64,000 bases of DNA from Corbicula japonica. Taxonomy: Eukaryota > Mollusca > Bivalvia > Venerida > Cyrenidae. Under the pieces are notes generated by a model. That model was not told the origin of the DNA. It saw only the letters and a list, made by a program, of their open reading frames with translations, and did not search any database. The stretch lies in contig JAZAYU010000113.1 of the NCBI GenBank assembly GCA_038501625.1, positions 1,798,001 to 1,862,000 on the forward strand. Reading direction: 5' to 3'. The translations under genes and the position numbers were made by a program. Shown here piece after piece: positions 13,128 through 26,519 of this stretch. Every line of letters starts with the position of its first letter. Positions within the stretch are counted from its first letter, which is position 1.

Positions 13128-15000
13128 GTTTAATTTGTCAATGTTTGAAAAAAAAGTTTTCAATCAACAGCATTTAATAACAGCATAGACAACCATCAGA
13201 GTCGGCAATTTTCAAACCACTGAATTTAAAGTTTTCAATCAACAGCATTTAGCAAGAGCTTAAACAACCTTCAGAGTCCGAAAATTCGTGTTTCTGTCTT
13301 ATTTATAACAAATACTTGCCGACACCTATCAGACGATACGTTTCCACCATCAGTTAGAGGCTCGTTATTGGCAGCATATCTAAACATCCTTTTTAAGATA
13401 ACACTCTGCTAAAACGTGGAAACAAATGATAAATAGAAATGAAACAGACTGTCAACAAGCGGAAATGTTATGAAAACTAATTGCCTAATGTAGCATTTGT
13501 AATAAGTTAAAAAACATCAAAGCAAGAATTATTTATTTTAATGATATTAACCGTCTCCCAGAGAAATTTCACAATAAATCAAGCACCTACTTAAAAACTA
13601 TTATTAAAGTGATCCTAATTACTTGATAAAATGTAACTGTTAAAATTGTTTGATGAAATGTTTTAGTGACTAGTATCATTAAAAATATCTCTTGAATTAA
13701 AAAATTGTAAATAGATGAGGTGCACAAGAGAAGTCGACAAGGGCTGTATATCTTTTTCTATGTTTTATTTTTTGTGCAGAAATACCATGTATCAGGTCAA
13801 GAATAAACACATCAATACTAAAGTAACATCAATTAAAAGAAAAATAATCATTCACTTTTAATTCTCATTGAATTTGCACACGATCCCACAGCGACATTTT
13901 ACACGACCTACAAAGCCGTTTGCCTCTGCATCGTATTGAATGAGTATTTATTTAATAATTATTATAACTGTTTTTATTAAAAATGTAAGCAAAAAAAAAA
14001 TAAAGTTAAACTAACACATGTGTTATGATATCCCATCGACCTTTCTGCTGCCATTAAATATATTCGTTATTGCGCGGTATCAGCCTAATATTCTTTAAAA
14101 CTTGACTTCAGGACTAAAATTCTTCAAGTTTACAGTCGTCCAAATAAAACCTTTTTTTGTGTAAAAATCCGGATATGAATAGGGGCTGGGCTAAAAGACT
14201 TATTACCAACCTGTGAAATATCGAATATATTCACCTTGTAATCTGTTCAAGCGGGAAAGCTTTAGCAATAATATTGTGCGATTGGTGGTCGTTAATAAGA
14301 ACAAGTTCAAGGCACCTAATAGAAACATGTGCTAAATGAATGCAGCATGATTAATGATGATTTAATCCATTTAGGAACAGTAGAGAATGTCAACAGAAAC
14401 AATGTGATAAATTTGAATTCTTACTTATCAAAGCCGATCACAGCTGGTGTAAGCCTTTTATTGCACCGACAAATGTGCCTTGCATGAAAACAATGCACGG
14501 ACGTTAATGCATTTCTACGAATCAGGATGTAATAACGTCAATCTAACGAAAATTTAAGAGCCTTAAGACGACTAAAAATGACAATCGTGATTGAAGAATT
14601 GATCTTATACAGAAGGGTACATATGTACGGAAGAAAACAACACCCATACAATATTAAGTGCATCCGATACGTGAACTAGTCAAATGCATCACTGTCATTG
14701 ATAAACATTATATACTTACTAATTTAGAGGAAACACCCAGATTAAATGCTACGTAATGTAGCGTTTTTGTTTTTAGCGTAAAATGTTCAAAATTAATGTC
14801 TACAAAACAATGAAAATAACTGGCGGAGAGTTAAACAGTGCTTCAATTAATATTACCTTAAACATATGCGTATTACAAACTGGATACAGTTTTTGATTTG
14901 GGAAAAACATAAAGCGAAGTATTGTAAGAACAAAGGAACTTAAATCAGAATAATAATTATAAGTAGTTCTCCCCATCGAGTTGTTTTCGATGGTTTAAAG

Positions 15001-16719
15001 CTAAAAGTTTGAAAACGTATAAATACCACTTTTATTTTACTGGAGAACATAAAACAAATGATGATTTATACCTCAGACACACTCTTTGATTTACTTCAAT
15101 TAAAAACATTGTTGTATTACTATTCGTTTTAGAATACGGGAAAATTTGTTTACTGGTGTCGAGTTAATATTGTGTGCGGACAGTTGATACCCGTTCCTGA
15201 GCCTCGCATTCTTCGAACAAGTTCCAGGCAGCAAACATTATGCTTTAAAACACCTCTAGAAAAGCAAAACGCGAACAAGTGAAATAAAGACCCCCAAGAT
15301 ATATTGTCTGTGGAATATCACATATTAACAAATGCGAAATATATTTTATCATAAATTTCTGTTGTTGTAAGTCAATTTCAATAAAATAATATATATATCA
15401 AAAATGATATCTGCTTTTCGAAAGACTTGCCTTATTGTTTACTTTAGGTATTATTAATTAGACTCACAGTCAAGATTTTAGTCAATAAATATTTTTGATG
15501 GTTGAGCTGCTATTCACGGGAGGCGAATCTTGCATAGGGCAAAACATAAGCTCAAAATTAAAACAAAGATAGGAAAAAACACATTGTCGGCATGATTTTT
15601 GTTAATTGACAGTTTTTGTCAAATAAAGTAATAACTAAAATGTAAAAAACAACATCTATGACTTGACCCATTTTATTATAGCACTGTGGTCCCAGTACGG
15701 TTTATTAAAATGTCGGTATTGCAGACTTTGTAACTTGGTTAGCTGTCAAAAGCCAAGCCCTGTAGATAAAATTTGTATCTAGTTAAAATTATCATTGATT
15801 GCTGAATATAATTGATAATAGATATTATATTAATTTGTGACGGTTTACCAATTGTATAAAAATAAATATACCACATGTAGTTATAATTTGCTGTACATAA
15901 AGAATACACAGTTAGTAGTCGTTTTTTTAATCATCTTTTTAACACGTTTAAATAATGCAATATGCAAAATGTGAAATATGCATACCAGATATCGCCACTT
16001 TCAGACAACACAGCCTCAATACACAGTCAAAAAGCAAAGAGACAAAGACCTCGTAGGTAAGAAATAATCTGTTTAAAAATAGACACCACAAAAAATTAAC
16101 GAAAATGAGAACCCGATAGGTTGCCGCATTGGAACTGTCAGTGGCAAAACAGTTTGCCACTGAGAGAACCAGGTTTTAGGGTGAAACAATATCACACTTG
16201 CCCCAACAGGTTCTCATATCAACACACAAGTACAAGTTGTTTTGTGAATTTGTTCCAACCACCCATCAACTTGACAATGTTACATGCAAAAGAACCCAAA
16301 TATATAAAACATAAAAAGGTAATAGCGTTGTCAATCAAAAAGGTGGGTACTCATTGACCTTACTGAGACCAAAGCACCTAGAATTAAATATTAGTCAATC
16401 GCCACCTATACACACACTAATCAAAGCATGTTTTTAAAGAACCTGATTGTGTAAAAAGTGGTTTTAAACGTCAATATTGCGACTACCCCACAAAAACAAG
16501 CACTTTTGCCAGTCCTATGAGTGTTCTTAATAGCGAGATTTTACTGTATTGGTTCAGAAAGTCCACCATTGATACCAGGCATATACATTTTGAAGTTTAC
16601 ATTAATTTTATTTTCAAAATGAAAATGAGTGTGATTTTCATTTTCAAGGTCAACATTAGATTTTGACACATAAAAGTCCATGATGAAAAGGTCTGAGTTA
16701 AAAAAGAAAGAAAATAGAT
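15001..16719. other. non-coding with dispersed repeat copy and hairpin
   Basis: No gene seen. About 15,978-16,100 is a diverged copy of the dispersed repeat also found at 480 and 63,878. A perfect 10-bp hairpin lies at 16,139-16,162 (CAGTGGCAAA, loop ACAG, TTTGCCACTG). Confidence 0.5.
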
Positions 16720-16790
16720 GAGATTCAGCCGGGAATCGAACACGAACGGCTGCGTGGCAGACGAGTATTCTACCACTTAATCAACCATGC
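16720..16790 (-). tRNA. tRNA-Gly(GCC)-like pseudogene or tRNA-derived SINE head
   Basis: On the minus strand an A-box-like TTGATTAAGTGG, an anticodon loop CTGCCAC (anticodon GCC) and a T-loop/B-box GTTCGATTCCC occur in tRNA order and spacing. The 3' strand of the acceptor stem does not pair with the 5' GCATGGT, so this is a decayed tRNA-Gly copy or the head of a tRNA-derived SINE rather than a working gene. Confidence 0.55.
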
Positions 16791-18435
16791 TTACGATAGA
16801 CATGAATTTTAAACGGTTTATCAAATAAATGATCACTCTGTAAAAAAAACTATTTTATATCAAGATTTTATGAATTGAAATGTACGAATGTCGATGTAAT
16901 TGTTACATGTATGCTGTACTACTACCACAGATTTCCTTTCAAAGATTAAAGCTGAAACTGTTGTTGTTTTATTGTAGTTTCTATCTTTAGCTTTAGGTGA
17001 TTTCTAGTACTTTTTGGGCTAGTTTCGCACATATCAGTATATATTTCAGAAACTGAAATGTCAACCTTAGATGCTGACATATGAGTGCTTCGGCGACATT
17101 GAACGGAAAAGCTTGTGATTGCGTTGTTTCTACGAGAAATCGGCGAACATATGTCTTTAATAGTAAAGAAGGTGGGAATACTTTCCCGATGGCAACTTTG
17201 TTCTGTAGAAACTCACCAAATTCAAATATTGTTGTTTAAGGCTGATAAAAATAGCAGAAGGTAGAATTAAACGGCGTAATAAATTTTAACCGTACATTAA
17301 ACAGGATGCGTTTCAGAAGATTGCCATTCTATGATTCTACAACAATTGTTATAATTAATTACTTCACTATACAATAGTAAAGACTGTACCGGCTTACGGT
17401 AACCATATTGCAAGCTAATGCTGTTAATACACATGTGAAGAGGTTTAAAAGAAGTATTTACAGACTGTCATGACTTATTTTCACGGTGAGACTACTGCAT
17501 TCTCAACCTTGCTGTGTTTCACGTTTCAAACACAATTTCAACTTGTTACTGTGTAAGTACTTATATTGGCGGGGGTTTAATTTTGGCGATATTGGCGGTC
17601 AGGGTCAGTTGCGCCAATATAAAACACCGCCAATAAAAATCCCCGTCAATTTAAAACACCGCCAATTTAATATCTGGAAGGTAGATATCTATGATACACA
17701 ACTAGATATTTTGTCAGTTTCCTCCCTTGATTAAGAAAGATTGTTGCATGTTTCTAAATTATGTATATTCTTGGAAACCGGAATAAAAACTTAAACAACA
17801 CGAAACAAAGGTACATGAATGTGTTATGTTCTAGTATTTTCTTTAGACATAGCCAGAAGGAGTGTTATTTGGCGCTTGTAGTCCATTCATTTCAGCGGCA
17901 CTTGAAAAAGAAGCATTATATAGTTATAGCTTTTGTTCAAGTAGTAAATTAAATAGAGTTTTTTTCAATATCTCATAGAAACCCGCTTTAAAATAATTAA
18001 AACAATATTAAATCGATCAAGTTGGTAAACTTATAATGCGTCAACAAAAGGAATATAATTGGAATATCAAACAAAGCAATCAAGTACTGTATTAGGAAGC
18101 TGCGATAATGTTTTCACTCTTAAAATTTAACAATAGAATAAGAAGTCAAGTCACGTCATGTCAAAAACCTTTTATTTCACTTATGCCAATTATGACAAAA
18201 TGAGGATAAACATGACTGATATTTTCGAGGCTTACAAAGTAGTATATTAACATTAACAGAAATTTTTATGAGATTATTAGATACATTTATACGGAGAGTC
18301 AAATACTATTACATGTAACTAGTTATAAACAAACACAATACAGGTATAATCACAATAATTTCAATGTAAACATTCAACGAAATATAACTAAAATGCAAGC
18401 GTTCTCATGTTTTACCAGTATAAAGTAGTGTACAT
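16791..18435. other. non-coding with TTGGCGG repeat
   Basis: No gene seen. About 17,560-17,670 is a short repeat built from TTGGCGG/CCGCCAA words in both orientations (ATATTGGCGG, CACCGCCAAT). A related block in roughly inverted orientation lies at about 18,985-19,105. Confidence 0.5.
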
Positions 18436-18795
18436 TTAAAGGCGATAATTAATAATGATTTTTTTTTTTAATTTGCACAGGTTGCTATATTCCTTTTGGT
18501 TATTTTTGTTAAGAAGTTGATCCATTTTAAAAGTATCAGGTCTTCGATAGTACGGCTTAACGTACAGTTTTCTACCTTGTTCGAATAATCGGCATTGGAA
18601 TAATAGATAATGGAATTTGTCTCCTAATTGACCTTCACATGTCGTACAAAAACGTTGATTTACTGGTACTCTTGACAAACTGGCAGTTTCTACTGACAAT
18701 CTATGATTTCGCGTTCGAAATTTCAAAATATGATAAACGTATTGTTTTGGTGTATTAGCTAAATATCGTTCAGTTTGAAACGTTATGCTTAAAAA
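18436..18795 (-). pseudogene. non-LTR retrotransposon ORF2 C-terminal fragment
   Basis: A minus-strand frame of about 115 codons, extending upstream of its first ATG, contains LKFRTRNHRL, then CTTCEG and GDKFHYLLFQC. The arrangement 'KFRT.NH.L ... C-x2-C ... G.xFHY...C' matches the cysteine/histidine tail found at the C-terminus of many non-LTR retrotransposon reverse transcriptases of animals. No upstream reverse transcriptase or endonuclease remains, so it is an isolated 5'-truncated remnant. It lies between two TTGGCGG repeat blocks. The family assignment is by recalled pattern, not by a search. Confidence 0.6.
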
Positions 18796-18984
18796 ATTCT
18801 ATACGTTTGACCTTTACTTGAATTTTCTACATTTGAAAATCATTCGTTTATAGATAAATCCTTTAGTTTTTGTTTGACTGTTAGTTTAAGCCACTTGGTA
18901 TTTGGAAATACGTGTGTTTCCCATATGTTTATCAGACTGCGAGGTTTATCTTTCTCTTCCAGTGTCCAATTTCCGCCATTTGTC

Positions 18985-19105
18985 ATCAAGGGTTTTATTT
19001 TGGCGGTCTGGCTTGTTACATGTAGCGCCAATATATGACACCACCAGTATAAACACTTTAAAATACGCCAACATTTGACACCGCCAATATTAAGCGCGAT
19101 ACAGT
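18985..19105. repeat. TTGGCGG/CCGCCAA repeat, second block
   Basis: It contains TTTTGGCGG, GCGCCAATAT, ACGCCAACA and ACACCGCCAATATT, the same word set as at 17,560-17,670 but largely reversed. It could be the other end of one 1.5-kb element or an independent copy. Confidence 0.5.
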
Positions 19106-20538
19106 AAATAACCCAGAATGAAAACGCTGTTGCACACAAGCTTTTTACACATCAAACAGTTATATACTTTTTTGTTATCAATATTGTTTACGTAGTAAAA
19201 ATGTCAATTAAAATCTTCCAAATTTCCAAGTTATATTTTTTCTCAGTATCACGGTGCCTATCCATATCGGCTGTTTCTTTGCGAAATTCGCTATATCGGC
19301 TGTTTCTTTGCTTCGGCAACGACTATTCTTTGCTAATAACAATGGATGGAGAGCATATGTCAGAGATTCCAGACGCAAATGTTACAACTATTAGGTATAT
19401 TGTACAAAAAAGGTTGTGCCCGGAACATTAGAATGTCTAAACTATGCATTGTAGTGTTTACTTTTTAAATGTCGGCGATTTTGGCCGATATCTCGATGAA
19501 ACTACTTGAGGATACACAGACGTAGAGCTCAGATCCAGCTTTTCCACAGTCTATAACGAGTGTTTGCTTTGATATCTAACGTATCAAGCAATATATTATA
19601 TTCATTTATTCAATATTCTTCCAAAAAATACTTACAAATAGGTAGAAATATTAATAGATTTTTCCAAAACCCTTTACTTTCGGTTTAATTGGGGCACCAG
19701 CGGCCTCTCTGCTCTCCAGTTTTTGATGCACAGGCTGACTCTCTGCATGGCCACAGGTAGGCTCAACGATAATGACTACTGAGGCACCTGTTTACTCACT
19801 GTATTATGGACAATTTAGAATTTTGTCACTGCATTCTCCTTATTAGAATGTAAATTAACGTTACATGAGCAGAGGACTTCGAAGTTGAACGAGAAACCTT
19901 AAGGTTTATCGCAACTGTGTTAGTATCCTTTTTATGTAAGGTTTTTTCATACATTGCTAAATATTTATGAAAATGCTAATAGATATGTTTAACAATAATA
20001 AAGCTTTACAAAATTTTAACAAGGTTAAAACACTTATTTGATATGTACAGCCTATGTACATTCTATATTGCACTTTTAGCACAGAACTCCACTTGCCCAT
20101 TTATTGGTTTATTCGCCGGTTCATTCGTTCATCGCAGTAATGTTAATTCGACTGTCTTGGACTTCGCGATTAAGAACTAAATAAACAACTTTATTGCAGG
20201 AATCGAAAACTTTGCATTGTTAAACTTTATAATTTAAAAGAAGATGCATATAGATTTGTGTTGAACAATTTTATCATTACGAGGAATGAAACAAAAAATG
20301 AATTTGCATGCCCCCCTAAAGTGGAATACAGTAAAGTAGGTCATCTGACTAGCAGCGTGTTGTAAAGTCTTGAAAAAAGAGTGAACATTGTTAGCGACTG
20401 CTGACCTTGTTGCGATCAATCAAAAGTTAGTTTTTAATATTCGATCGGCATTTATTACTGCTGAGAAAAACACATTTGTTCATGTAAGTGATATGCTATT
20501 TTTCGTTCCATTGATTCGTTGCGGCGATACGAAACACC
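19106..20538. other. non-coding, no gene seen
   Basis: Short frames on both strands lack recognisable domains or splice pairs. A small direct duplication of TATATCGGCTGTTTCTTTG-like sequence lies near 19,266-19,310. Confidence 0.45.
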
Positions 20539-20634
20539 CAAATCCATCCAAATATACCCAAATTCACCCAAATCCATGCCAAATCCACCCAAATCTACAC
20601 CAAATCCACCCAAATCTACACCAAATCCACACAA
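20539..20634 (+). repeat. minisatellite, 21-bp unit
   Basis: The stretch is made of CCAAATCCACCCAAATCTACA-like units, itself two ~10-bp half units (CCAAATCCAC). Two nearly perfect 21-bp units are flanked by variants. The repeated GFGVDLG-type peptide it encodes on the minus strand is a by-product. Confidence 0.8.
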
Positions 20635-21564
20635 TTTCACATTAAACAGATAATAAAATAATTCGAATTTTATTATTATTTCATTATTATTCTCATATGT
20701 ATAAGAAACGCTAAGATATGATCATTACTTAATAAAACCTTCTTTAAAACACCAACATCTATCCATATTCATCTATTCTACCAAAACGGCCCACAATCAG
20801 ATTTGTATAAATGCCGCAAATTTAATTAAACTTTTAGTCTATTTCCTGCTATTGTGAATTTAAAATGAAATTTTAAACATGGCGATTCCCCAGTTAGCGC
20901 GAAAGTTACGCACAGTATTTCTTTGTACATTTCGACGTCATAATATTTAATGCAGAATAAAGGTATAAGTATTTCTATTTATTTGCATGAATTTCTTAAA
21001 CGTTTGCAAATAAAATATACTTAAGCAGCATTTTGGTTGCGATAATTATACATAAACAAAAACAACAACAATCACATTTATTGCATTAAAAGTGCTTATG
21101 CCAAACACATAAATTTTGAGTGAGACATATATCTGACATATATCTGAGAGGTAAAGTATATCTGACATATATCTGAGAGGTAAAGTAAGGCCAGAAAGCT
21201 AAAATTTTATTCTTATATGCATAAAATAGTGGCCTGGTTTTCCGTAGAGTACATCTAGGTTGGTGGCCGCTAAAGATTTTATACAAAAGTTGGTCATATA
21301 TTGTTTTCGGTTAACATAATATTATTTACAGAATTGCTTTAACATCATTTAACTTAATTTTCACAATTGAAATAAACATTTTCTTCATAATAAAATTGCA
21401 AAAGACACAATATCTCTTTATTCTTGAAAATGTTGACCACTTTTCCTCAATTCTTCTGCATCAAAATGACCCCAAGCTCTGAATTAGGTGGGATTAAAGT
21501 GGAAAAATTCAAATTTGCTTGCCTCAAAAAGCAAGAATCTGCATTAATTGAAATCTCTGTAACC

Positions 21565-23060
21565 ACAGTTAACGCCGAGAACAATGGTTTTCGGCCGGTA
21601 ACTATAGTTTACGTCGATATCCACAGTTATTGACAATTACTACTGTTATCGGCCGATATCTAGGATTTTCACCAATAACTATGGTTTTTGGACAGTAACC
21701 CTGGTTATTGTCAATAGCTATTGTCAATAGTTATCGGATCAATATCTATACTTATGGGTTTCTAACCATGGATATCGGATCAATTGTGCAAACCGCTTGC
21801 CATAGTGACGATGATGATAGTGATTTCTAAGTCTGTTAAAATGATGCAACATTAAAGAATGCAGGATGTACTCATCATGTAGTGTTTTTATATAATATAA
21901 TGCATTTTTTCACCTCACCAGTATTTAGATTTCTGTCATGTTATGGAAATATTACAAACTCAATCAGATTTTAGCTGCATTTCAGTTATTATGTTTAACA
22001 GAGTTGAAATAAGCAAGGTTATGATTTATCGCAAACACTGCAAATGGCGAAAACAGGCTAAAATTTCAAAAAAAATGAATTTTGGGGAAAATACTTATTG
22101 CCACCTAGATTTTAGTAAAGAAATGTATTTAGCTATGGAAGTAGTAAATGTTTGCAAGCTCAGTTTAGTCTAATTCATGTTCTAATTACCAAGCACATAC
22201 TAAAACAAAAGAAAAACCATTTGCATGGGAACTCTGAAATTCATAAACAATATACCAAAACAACTCATACCTGAAATAAGTATATGCTGGTCTACAATGT
22301 TTAGTGCCAATTCATCAAAATAATGTTAGGGTTTTCAAAAAATTCAAGGAAATCTTACTTTCAGGTTCAAAGTGAAAGTAGAAATAAATATTTCCAAAAT
22401 TCATTTTTGAAATTTTAGCTAGTTTTCGCCTTTTGCAATGTTTGCTACCTCTTAAAATGAATTATGAATCGGGCCGATATCAATAGTTATTGGTCGATAA
22501 CTATAGATATTGGATTATTTGGGCAAACTGCATGTCAAAGTGAAACAGATGCAATGGCAAGACAACAACCTAGGATATTGATTTATATCTAGAGTTTTGT
22601 GCCAAGTAAACATTAGATATGATATCCATAATTACTAGTGAAAACCCTAGATAAATATTGCTCGTTAACCACGGTTAACTCCAAGAACTATGGTTTTCAG
22701 TCTGTAACTATAGTTTTCGCCAATATCAAAGGTTATTGGTCCGACATCCATAGTTATTGACAATAACTATGGTTATCAGCCGATATCTAGGGTTTTCACC
22801 AAAAACGATGGTTATCGGGTGGTAAACCTAGTTATTGTCAATTGTGCAAACCGCTTGCCCTACTGATCTCTGAGTCTCTTAACATGATGCAACATTCAAG
22901 AATGCAGGATGTACATGTGTTGTCATCATGTTGTGTTTTTATAATGCATTTTTCACCTCACCAGTGTTTAGATTTCTGTCAAACGCAATCAGATTTTAGC
23001 TGCATTTAAGTAATTATTATTAACCACATTGAAATAAGCAAGGTTATGAAGTAAAATGAA
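21565..23060 (+). repeat. duplicated block with reiterated AACTATGG/GGCCGATATC words
   Basis: Two direct copies, about 21,565-22,030 and 22,655-23,060, share in order a cluster of words (AACTATGGTTAT, GGCCGATATCTAGG, TTTTCACC), then GTGCAAACCGCTTGCC, AAGAATGCAGGATGTAC, TTTCACCTCACCAGT.TTTAGATTTCTGTCA, AATCAGATTTTAGCTGCATTT and GAAATAAGCAAGGTTATGA. The word clusters look like a decayed short-unit tandem array. No conserved coding frame is seen. Confidence 0.7.
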
Positions 23061-26000
23061 TTGATTTGTAAGCAGCTGATAACTTCCAGGCGTTCCATTT
23101 TTCACATTACCTCACTTTGAAAATGCGAAATTGATACAAAGGTTAATTGTGTTGCTATTATTCGCTATGAGTACCAACTGCATTGTGGTTTGTGTTCGGG
23201 ATGAGATGCTTGGAGTGTGTTCAATAAACAAAAACGCATTCTTTGAAGGTAATTCAGCATTTGTTATTTTTATGATTAAATATTTTTCTGGAAATTCGCA
23301 AAGTATAGTGTATTGGGTATTTTACATAAATTTATGAAACTTTCTGTGAATAAAGAATTGTTTTTAAGTTTATTTAACAAATCATGAGCTATTCAGTATG
23401 AAATTCCAGAAAAGAAGTCTTAATTTAAAAAGATTACCCTATCATGTAAAAAAAGGTTCCAAAGTTAAGTTTGCCTGAACTAGAGGAAGCCTGAATGTCT
23501 TCAAGACATAATATCACTTTCATCAATTCTGTGGTAAAATAAATTGATACTGTTGTTTTTAAATTATATAATTTGTAAACACTAAATATTACATAAAGAT
23601 TGGGGAAGAAGTTGTATTCTAAAGGGTATGGTAATTGAAACCTATAGTAGTGGTTAAAAATGAAAAAAAAATCATAGAATATTGAATTGTTCTTCAAATT
23701 CAACAAAACATACATGTATCATACTTGATAGGCAAATAATATGTGGTGAGAACACTATCAAAAAGGGAAAATTATGAAAATTTGTAAGGACAAGTGTGAT
23801 ACAGATAGGCAAGGTTTGAAATCAGAATGCAGGTTGGATTGCTTTCTTTCAAAATATCATTAAAACAAATCAACAAATGGGCTAGACATTGCAATACAAT
23901 TCTGTGAGAGATTATTCAGTTGTCTGTGAATAATAGACCGTCTGTAAAACAGTAAGTTACTGTTTTACTTTTTCTTGTTACATGTATTTTGACAATGAAA
24001 GATGAAGAAACAGAAAGACATGTAATTAGATATTTTTTCTTAAAATTGAGCTTTTTAAAATTACTTATTTTCAGATTATCTAAGTCACATGTAAACAATT
24101 TCTATATGATATTTGAGAGAAAATATGCAATGCATTCAAAGGACTTATAGAGTAAAAATACTGATCGATGATTCCGTGCTCTTCTAAATAGCCACCAAAA
24201 TAAGGAATTTTTAATAAAAAAATGAAAATCCACGGGTTTCCTACGAAAAATCAGGGTCGGGTTTTGGAAATCGATTTTTTTATACATTTAAATATACGTT
24301 TCGGGCGTCCTCCAGTAAAACATGGTCGGGTTTTGAGAAGTCAAAATTTTGTCACTTTTAAATACGTTATGGTCGTTGAAAAGATATATACATCAAACAA
24401 TATTCTTTTCCCGATCACGGTATGTCTAGTAAGTTTTTTTTTTATAAGGGGACAACCCAAGATAGAGAGTATTTTATTTCGTTGATGACCCGCGTCAGTC
24501 GAACGGAAAGCTCACGCTATCTACACAACTGTCACCGGTCAACTCTGTTTGTTTCAATAAACGGTATGTGTACAGAATGCAGTTTACACGTGTCATATAA
24601 TGAAAATGAATAATAAGTACGGTGCAGTGGCGAGTAATAGAATTTAGTGCAGATATTATGGAATTAAATGCATAATAACAGTAAGTATTACAGTTAATTA
24701 TAATCTACGCAAAGAAGAGAAAAGGACCTAAACTGTGTTTTATTTTGCTGGGTTGAACTCGATTATTACTATGGCCGACCTCAACCGAAAGCGAAAATGT
24801 AAGGTCGACATTTTCTATATACACTTTCTTTTTTATTGAGTATAACATTTCAAACGAGTCCACCATCTTGAAGTTATGTACTAAGTTAAAGAAATTCGCC
24901 ACGAAGTACAGAAATATTTTTTGATAACTAAAGTCGTCCTGCGATATGACGTCATAAATTTGAGCAGACGACATTGCGTATTATGCTTTTTGTGTAAATA
25001 AAAATATGATGTAGGAAAATTGTTACAATCTTGAGTGCGTGCATGTGAAAGTAGCAAATAAAACAATTAAAATATCAAAATGTTCAAATAAACATGGCGT
25101 AAAACAGCATCGTTATTGGCACATCGTGAAACAACCGTGAAACAATCTACCTTCAGTTTTACTAGATTCGAATACATTTAACTCGGTTACGTGACACAAA
25201 CAACGATATCGGGTAATGATTGAATCTATTAATAGGACAGTTATCATACATGGACTGCAATCCGACAAACTAAGACGGAAATTTGAGGAAAGAAATAACA
25301 GGTCAGTGTTTTAAAATATTCGGATATTTATATCAAAATATTTCCATAAATTTGCCGTGTCTAGTTTTTTTTACTTTACAATGTTTCATTTATTTTATTC
25401 AATTAAGCTTAGACATTTCAATTTTAGATAAGTAACGTTAAGCTTTATCAATCAAACAAAATGCTGATCCCTCTGTGAAAACTTACATGTTAAAAACACA
25501 TATTATTTATCAAAATGAAATTTTCGAAAACACTATTTGGCAATTTCTGAATCGGTAATTTATTGTCGGTCATCCTGATGACCGACATATTATAATCGAC
25601 CAAACTTGAGATCTTTAGCCTGAACACCGGTTAACAGTGACTCACGGTCCAGAACGGATAAGTTAGACAATGCCACCTGTTCCGCACTTTAGACAAAGCC
25701 GCCAGTCTAAAGCTTGAGAATGCTATTCCGTTCCACCTGTTTGCAAGAAAAGTCTTCTAAATGTTGATGAAACAATATTTGAACATTGTAGTTACATCAA
25801 ATCAGAAATTGAGCTGATCAATAACGACATGTTAAATTTTGTAAACATAGGTGTGTTGTATTTTCTACGGGGAAAAGAAATAATGTTATGCGTCTTTTTT
25901 TAGAAAGTCACGTGATGCAAACTAAAGCAAAATATTAGTTGCATATAAGTTGAACTGATACTTTATTTGAATCAAACAACTGTTCAGGATGATGCCATAT

Positions 26001-26492
26001 CTGAAATAGATTCGTTCCATTATCTTGAATTAGTTCGTCAAAAGCAAGACATCGCTTATGTTTTCTTAGAGACTAACGAATAATCGACTGACTTTGGCGG
26101 GAAAGGCTGACTGTAAACAAAAGTTTACAAAAAGCTAGTCGGTCATTAGCATAACTTTTTAACCGAAAAACACATGACACTGAAGTTAAAACTTTAAGCC
26201 ACTTTGAAATGAAAGCGCTTAAATTTTATTGGATGTCATACAAACATTAGTTTATTTATATATCCTTTGTTTTGAAGGAATGCATTAATTAGCTTGTGAT
26301 AAATCTTATCATTTTTGCAAACATTATTAAAAATTTACTTGACAGTACCATAATTGTTAGGTTTGTCAAACTCTACTACTTCGTCTAACACAATTTTTGT
26401 CAGAAAGTAAAGAGAAAGCAAGGACAATCAAGTTGTTATTGTATTCCAAAATCTAGAGTTTATGTTCAACAACAAAATTTTGTCACTGTCAT
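23061..26492. other. non-coding, no gene seen
   Basis: AT-rich. A perfect 11-bp hairpin with a two-base loop lies at 25,564-25,587 (TGTCGGTCATC, CT, GATGACCGACA). No recognisable exon on either strand. Confidence 0.5.
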
Positions 26493-26519
26493 AGGGCCGG
26501 GTGGGGGTGGGGGATGGGG
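26493..26519 (+). other. G-quadruplex-type G-rich tract
   Basis: Five G runs of 3-5 bases separated by 1-2 bases (GGGCCGGGTGGGGGTGGGGG, then ATGGGG) meet the usual pattern for an intramolecular G-quadruplex. It is isolated in AT-rich sequence and no adjacent gene start is evident. Confidence 0.6.

Larger units (their letters stand above)
11707..15000. repeat. segmental duplication, left copy
   Basis: About 3.3 kb aligns in direct orientation with 57,031-60,405 continued at 63,541-63,875. Coding and non-coding parts are both similar, including a whole first exon. Differences: the left copy has an extra dispersed repeat at about 12,238-12,560, only about two 44-bp minisatellite units beside its exon, one copy of a 41-bp unit that is triplicated on the right, and no 3.1-kb element at the position matching 60.4 kb. 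Confidence 0.88.
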
